Positions 5,238-8,955 of a stretch of DNA of 8,955 bases are shown in pieces. How positions within the stretch are numbered: position 1 is the stretch's first letter; each line of letters opens with the position of its first letter. Below the pieces are notes generated by a model that had not been told where the DNA came from, ran no database searches, and saw only the letters and a program-made list of their open reading frames with translations. The position numbers and the translations under genes are program-made. Source of the stretch: Candidatus Parcubacteria bacterium (GTDB lineage: Bacteria; Patescibacteriota; Patescibacteriia; Patescibacteriales; UBA12075); assembly GCA_023139655.1 (NCBI GenBank), contig JAGLNE010000002.1, forward strand, positions 1-8,955. The letters are read 5' to 3'.

Positions 5238-6965
5238 ATGTTCACCAACAAACAACTAAAAAAAATCCTTACTAAAGCAGACTTACTAACAAAAGAACAG
5301 TTTAATAAATACGCGGAAGAAGCAAAAACCAAGGGTAAAAAACTTGAGATCTATTTAGGTGAGAAAAAAATTGTCTCTCCCATGGTTTTGTACGAAAACG
5401 CGGCCAACTTCTATAAAATCCCCTTTATTGACCTTAAAAACCAAACCATTAGAAAAGACGTACTATTTACAGTTCCGGAGCCGATTGCCACCACTCATGG
5501 CATAATATCCTTTGACGCTACTGACAAAGAGATTAAATTAGCCGTGCTGGATCCGGAAGATATTGAAATAATAGAATTTATCAAAAAGAAAACCGGCTTA
5601 AAACCAATCCTTCATTTAACTACCCCAGATAGCATTTCAGACACATTAAAACAATATCACAAAAGCCTTAAGGCCGAGTTTGACTATCTTGACCCGAATA
5701 AGCTAGGTAAAATTGACGATCAAAAGGATCTTAAAAAACTGGCGGCTGATCTGCCGGTGGTCCGGATAGTTGACACTCTGCTGGAATATTCGGTCATTGA
5801 GGGTGCCAGTGACATCCATATTGAACCGGAAGAAAAAAATATTTTAGTCCGGTACCGTATTGACGGAATCCTGCGCAATGTAATGGTCTTGCCTAAATCG
5901 GTCCAGTCCGGAATTGTTGCCCGTATTAAAATTTTGGCTAACCTTAAAGTAGACGAGCATCGGCTACCCCAAGATGGGCGATTCAAAATTACTACTGATG
6001 AATATAAAGTCTCTTTCCGCGTTTCTATCCTGCCTACATTTGACGGCGAAAAGATCGTTCTGCGCCTGCTCAATGAAAAAGCTCAAGTTCTTAGCCTGGA
6101 ACAACTCGGACTTCAACCCAAGGCTTTCCAGGTAGCCAAAAGAAATATTGAAAAACCTCATGGTATAATATTGGTTACTGGCCCGACCGGTTCCGGCAAA
6201 ACCACCACCCTCTATACGATCCTGAATATTTTAAATACTCCGGAAGTGAATATTTCCACCATTGAAGATCCGATTGAATACCGCATGCCCCATGTTAACC
6301 AGTCACAGGTTAACCCCAAAATTAATTTTACTTTTGCCTCCGGTCTTCGCGCCTTTCTCCGCCAGGATCCGGATATTATTATGGTCGGAGAAATTCGCGA
6401 CAAAGAAACCGCCGAAATCGCAATTCACGCCGCCATGACCGGCCACCTAGTGCTTTCCACTCTTCATACCAACGACGCGCCAACAACCATGCCCAGGCTG
6501 GCGGAAATGGGGGTTCCTTCTTTCTTGGTCGCCAGCACCACTAATGTAATAATTGCCCAACGCTTAGTTAGAAAAATCTGTTCGGATTGTATCCAAAGCT
6601 ATAATTTAGACGATGAACAAATCAAAGAACTGGAAAAAGAGCTGGATACAGAAAATATTCTCCATACCTTAGAAAAAGAAAAATCGATTTTAAGCGCCAA
6701 AAAAGGAATGAAATCTATTCTATTCTACCGCGGTAAAGGCTGTAAACGCTGTAATAATACCGGTTATAAAGGGCGGATTGGAATTTACGAAGTCTTGGAA
6801 AACACTGACGCGATCAGTTCCTTAATACTGAAAAACGCGCCGGCTAAGGATATTTACGCCCAGGCGCTGGCTGAGGGCATGATTACTATGTCCGAAGACG
6901 GCTTTATTAAAGCCAAGAACGGCATTACCACTATTGAAGAAGTTATGAGGGTTACAAAGGAATAA
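5238..6965 (+). CDS. pilB: Type IV pilus assembly ATPase PilB (GspE family)
   Basis: PilB is the cytoplasmic hexameric ATPase that powers pilus extension by driving PilC. The 575 residues comprise an N-terminal MshEN/GspE-N-like domain (about 1-140), a linker, an N2 domain with SDIHIEP (191-197), and a RecA-like core. The core has Walker A GPTGSGKT (315-322), an Asp box EDPIEYR (343-349), Walker B DIIMVGE (379-385) and a His box LVLSTLHTNDA (404-414). A C-terminal zinc site is formed by C448/C451 and C502/C505, with a GYKGRIGIYEVL block (509-520) following. All catalytic residues are present and the length is normal. No strong SD precedes ATG 5238, but the next in-frame Met would cut into the first domain. 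Followed by pilC after 62 bp, this is the usual order. GspE of a type II secretion system is related, but PilC and pilins without other Gsp genes favour a pilus. Confidence 0.96.
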   Translation: MFTNKQLKKILTKADLLTKEQFNKYAEEAKTKGKKLEIYLGEKKIVSPMVLYENAANFYKIPFIDLKNQTIRKDVLFTVPEPIATTHGIISFDATDKEIKLAVLDPEDIEIIEFIKKKTGLKPILHLTTPDSISDTLKQYHKSLKAEFDYLDPNKLGKIDDQKDLKKLAADLPVVRIVDTLLEYSVIEGASDIHIEPEEKNILVRYRIDGILRNVMVLPKSVQSGIVARIKILANLKVDEHRLPQDGRFKITTDEYKVSFRVSILPTFDGEKIVLRLLNEKAQVLSLEQLGLQPKAFQVAKRNIEKPHGIILVTGPTGSGKTTTLYTILNILNTPEVNISTIEDPIEYRMPHVNQSQVNPKINFTFASGLRAFLRQDPDIIMVGEIRDKETAEIAIHAAMTGHLVLSTLHTNDAPTTMPRLAEMGVPSFLVASTTNVIIAQRLVRKICSDCIQSYNLDDEQIKELEKELDTENILHTLEKEKSILSAKKGMKSILFYRGKGCKRCNNTGYKGRIGIYEVLENTDAISSLILKNAPAKDIYAQALAEGMITMSEDGFIKAKNGITTIEEVMRVTKE

Positions 6966-7002
6966 AACAAAAATTACAAAGTGCCCTATGGGTATAAATT
7001 AA

Positions 7003-7023
7003 AAATTATAAATTATAAATTAT
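7003..7023. repeat. Perfect heptamer array (AAATTAT) x3 before pilC
   Basis: Three contiguous identical AAATTAT units end 4 bp before the pilC ATG and occupy the place of its ribosome-binding site. They fill about a third of the 62-bp gap after pilB. No SD is visible, and the AT-rich leader would be unstructured. Confidence 0.85.
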
Positions 7024-7027
7024 TAAT

Positions 7028-8167
7028 ATGCCTGTTAATCTAAACCCTGAATCATCAAGCAGGGTAGAAGAAAACAATAAACAAAAAACCGGACTTTACC
7101 AAAAAGTAAATGATATGGTAATGTCGCTTTCCCGGATTTCTTTGAAAGAAAAACTATTTTTTGTACAACATGTGGGTTTAATGCTTAAATCCGGCATCTC
7201 TCTTTCGGTCGCCATTAATACAATTGCCAAACAAACAGAAAATCAATATTTTTTAAAGGTTCTTAGCGATGTTGGCAGCCAGGTGGAAAAAGGAACAACT
7301 TTTGCCGAAAGCCTGCGGCCATACCAGAAAATTTTCGGTGAATTATTTATCGCCATGATTGAAGCCGGTGAACTATCCGGTAAGCTGGAAGATATTTTAC
7401 ATGAGTTGTTTATTCAAATGAAAAAAGAGCATGCTCTGATATCAAAAGTCAAAGGGGCGCTCACCTACCCGGCAGTAATTGTTGTTGCCATGATCGGAAT
7501 TGGCTCTTTTATGCTTGTTTTTGTGGTGCCAAAAATTACCGACATGTTTGAGGATCTAAACGCAGAGTTGCCTCTACCGACAAAAATACTTATCGGCGTC
7601 AGTGACGCAATCGTCAACAATGGTATGGCTACAGTTATAATTTTGTGTGTAACAATTTTTATTATTACTAAAATATTAAAAACCCATAAAGGCAAATATA
7701 TATTTCAGGGTATTTTACTTAAAACCCCGATCTTTGGATCAATTATCAAAAAAATAAACCTGGCCCGTTTTGCCCGTAACATCAGCTCGCTGCTTCGGAC
7801 TGATATTATGATAATAAAAACCTTTCAAATAACCGCCAATGTTCTGGGCAATCTACACTACCGTGAAGTTCTAATTGATATGGCTAAAATGATCAAAAAA
7901 GGCGGCAAACTAAATGAGGTGATAAATACCTGCCCCAAGCTTTTCCCGCCAGTGGTATCGCAAATGGTGGCAGTTGGCGAAGAAACCGGCGAGCTTGATA
8001 ACATTTTGGCCGAATTAGCTGAATTCTACGAGGATGAAATTGATCAAATAATGGAAAATTTGCCGGCTATTATTGAGCCTGTTTTAATATTAGTTTTGGG
8101 TTTAGGTGTCGGCGGTGTGGCAATATCCATTATAATGCCGATGTACTCAATAACTACTGCATTATAA
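7028..8167 (+). CDS. pilC: Type IV pilus inner-membrane platform protein PilC (GspF family)
   Basis: PilC is the polytopic inner-membrane platform on which PilB acts to extract pilins from the membrane. Two GspF domains are seen. The first (about 40-170) contains FFVQHVGLMLKSGISL and FIAMIEAGELSGKLEDIL. The second (about 245-370) contains FARNISSLLRTDI and QMVAVGEETGELDNIL. Membrane segments are likely at about 148-170, 198-216 and 346-371. At 379 residues the length is slightly short of the usual 400, because the N-terminal tail is brief. The TAA abuts the ATG of the next gene, which suggests translational coupling. ATG 7028 was chosen because it yields the tail preceding the first domain; M30 or M32 would still keep the domain but lack any SD as well. 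Confidence 0.96.
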   Translation: MPVNLNPESSSRVEENNKQKTGLYQKVNDMVMSLSRISLKEKLFFVQHVGLMLKSGISLSVAINTIAKQTENQYFLKVLSDVGSQVEKGTTFAESLRPYQKIFGELFIAMIEAGELSGKLEDILHELFIQMKKEHALISKVKGALTYPAVIVVAMIGIGSFMLVFVVPKITDMFEDLNAELPLPTKILIGVSDAIVNNGMATVIILCVTIFIITKILKTHKGKYIFQGILLKTPIFGSIIKKINLARFARNISSLLRTDIMIIKTFQITANVLGNLHYREVLIDMAKMIKKGGKLNEVINTCPKLFPPVVSQMVAVGEETGELDNILAELAEFYEDEIDQIMENLPAIIEPVLILVLGLGVGGVAISIIMPMYSITTAL

Positions 8168-8626
8168 ATGTTATATTCTTTGCTAAAAACATATACCGGA
8201 GGAATGCTTGTTAACGTACTTGTTAGTTTAGGAATAATTTTAATGATGGCTACGGTTTCTATGCCTTATTTACGGTCATTCCGGCAAAATGTAGAACTAT
8301 CCGAAACCGCGCGCGAAATTGTTTCAGATTTACGTTATGCCCAGCAATTGACAATTACCGAGCAAGTTCCACATGGTGTTTACTTTAATGATGCTATTGA
8401 TTCTTACTACGTCTTTAAATTGATCATCCCAACATCTACTATTAAAGCTGTCAGCCTGCCGGCCAATATTTCCTTTGACACAATTTCCGGTTTTACTTCT
8501 AATCTGGTTAATTTTAATTCCTATGGTTCAGTTGATCAAGATGGAGAAATAATATTATCTAACACAAATAACGCGAGTTCAACAATAACTGTTAAACCTT
8601 CCGGTTATGTACAAATTAGCAACTAG
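8168..8626 (+). CDS. FimT/GspH-like minor pseudopilin lacking Glu5
   Basis: This is a 152-residue type IV pilin-like protein, probably a minor subunit primed at the pilus tip. Features are a short basic leader (MLYSLLKTYTG), a hydrophobic helix (about 12-34) resembling class III signal sequences, and a GspH/FimT-like block AREIVSDLRYAQQLTITEQV (48-67). A beta-rich C-terminus ends with the family-like PSGYVQI. Aligning VLVSL with the usual FTLIEVLVSL puts the prepilin peptidase site at G11/G12 and Asn at mature position 5 instead of the conserved Glu. Position +1 would be Gly rather than Phe or Met. The gene starts directly at the pilC stop (TAA-ATG) and overlaps the next prepilin gene by 20 bp, so it belongs to the same operon. 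Family assignment is fairly secure; its exact role is inferred. Confidence 0.85.
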   Translation: MLYSLLKTYTGGMLVNVLVSLGIILMMATVSMPYLRSFRQNVELSETAREIVSDLRYAQQLTITEQVPHGVYFNDAIDSYYVFKLIIPTSTIKAVSLPANISFDTISGFTSNLVNFNSYGSVDQDGEIILSNTNNASSTITVKPSGYVQISN

Positions 8627-8955
8627 TTACAAAATAAACCTAAAAGGCTACTCTTTGATTGAGGTAATGGTAGCTATCCTGATTTTAGGAACTGTATTTA
8701 TCGGCCTGGTTCAAGCTTTTCCCTTAGCTTCAAATATAATCAAAAATGCCGAAAACAAAACCAAGGCCTCATATCTTGCCCAGGAAAAAATTGAAGGATT
8801 ATATCAAATTGGCTATGAAAATTTCGCGACCGGCACAATTGAAGTAAAGCACCCCTTAGGCGACGCTGGCAGTGACCGAGCTCTCTTTCAAAGAGAAACG
8901 ACCTCCGAATATATTGATAACGCCCTGCAAAACTCCATAACTGACCAAGGAATGA
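8607..8955 (+). CDS. PilV/GspI-like type IV prepilin, truncated by the window end
   Basis: The ATG at 8607 lies inside the end of the preceding gene (20-bp overlap, different frame), and the frame stays open to the window edge, giving 116 codons. The protein begins with a basic leader (MYKLATSYKINLKG), then a canonical prepilin site KG/YSLIEVMVAILILG with Glu at position 5 and a hydrophobic helix to about residue 37. SYLAQEKIEGLYQIGYENF follows; an A-x-LAQEKIE block after the helix is typical of PilV/GspI minor pilins, which define the family here. It would be cleaved and methylated by a PilD-type peptidase not seen in this window. No separate SD is obvious, and translation is likely coupled to the upstream gene. 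The 3' end and the full domain are missing. Confidence 0.88.
   Translation, partial: MYKLATSYKINLKGYSLIEVMVAILILGTVFIGLVQAFPLASNIIKNAENKTKASYLAQEKIEGLYQIGYENFATGTIEVKHPLGDAGSDRALFQRETTSEYIDNALQNSITDQGM

Noticed and set aside
5105..5332. Minus-strand open frame of 75 codons between miaB and pilB
   Set aside because: It overlaps the pilB start and its leader repeats, is hydrophobic only because of the AT-rich sequence, and has no ribosome-binding site.
5720..6403. Several minus-strand open frames inside pilB
   Set aside because: They are antisense to the conserved PilB domains with no independent motifs; codon bias of the real gene explains them.
5238..8955. Type II secretion system instead of a type IV pilus
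   Set aside because: GspE/GspF and pseudopilins are homologous, but no secretin, GspC, GspL or GspM is in view. The pilB-pilC-minor pilin order fits the pili common in candidate-phyla bacteria. The missing downstream part leaves a small doubt.

Overview
The window looks like chromosomal DNA from a small-genome, AT-rich bacterium of the Candidate Phyla Radiation (Patescibacteria, Parcubacteria-like). This is an inference. It rests on the low GC content, the weak or absent Shine-Dalgarno sequences at several starts, the style of the GatB, MiaA, MiaB and PilB/PilC proteins, and above all on mosaic dispersed repeats that lie both between and inside genes. No rRNA, tRNA, CRISPR array, transposase or phage gene was seen.

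Layout. (1) Positions 2-1279 (+): the 3' part of gatB, a subunit of the Asp/Glu-tRNA amidotransferase. (2) 1301-1896: a self-contained AT-rich unit with an excellent promoter, an unrecognised 162-residue protein and a perfect hairpin terminator. (3) 1898-2433: an intergenic stretch with a hairpin flanked by a 13-bp direct repeat, an extended -10 promoter, a structured leader with mutually exclusive hairpins ending in an intrinsic terminator, a 71-residue four-cysteine protein and a terminator that probably works in both directions. (4) 2534-4947 (-): a miaB-miaA pair with an ATGA stop/start overlap. It encodes both classical steps of ms2i6A formation at A37 of tRNA. (5) 4948-5237: a divergent intergenic region with repeats and a strong extended -10. 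(6) 5238-8955 (+): a type IV pilus cluster in the order pilB, pilC, a FimT/GspH-like minor pseudopilin, and a PilV/GspI-like prepilin cut by the window end.

How the genes fit together. GatB and MiaB/MiaA serve translation, through tRNA charging and anticodon-loop modification. The pilus cluster supplies the assembly ATPase, the inner-membrane platform and at least two minor pilins. Tight packing (TAA abutting ATG, then a 20-bp overlap) suggests that pilC and the two pilin genes are translated together.

The most notable signal is not a new enzyme but the repeat load. A GC-rich element (core GCCTGTCCTGAGC...GTCGAAGG) occurs four times within 2 kb, always in the same orientation. At least two copies sit in frame inside miaA and miaB, each followed by the same AT-rich companion. 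A second hairpin repeat and two heptanucleotide tandem arrays also lie in frame inside these two genes, and a third heptamer array occupies the ribosome-binding region of pilC. Second in interest are the leader with competing hairpins before the 71-residue gene and a pseudopilin lacking the conserved Glu at mature position 5.
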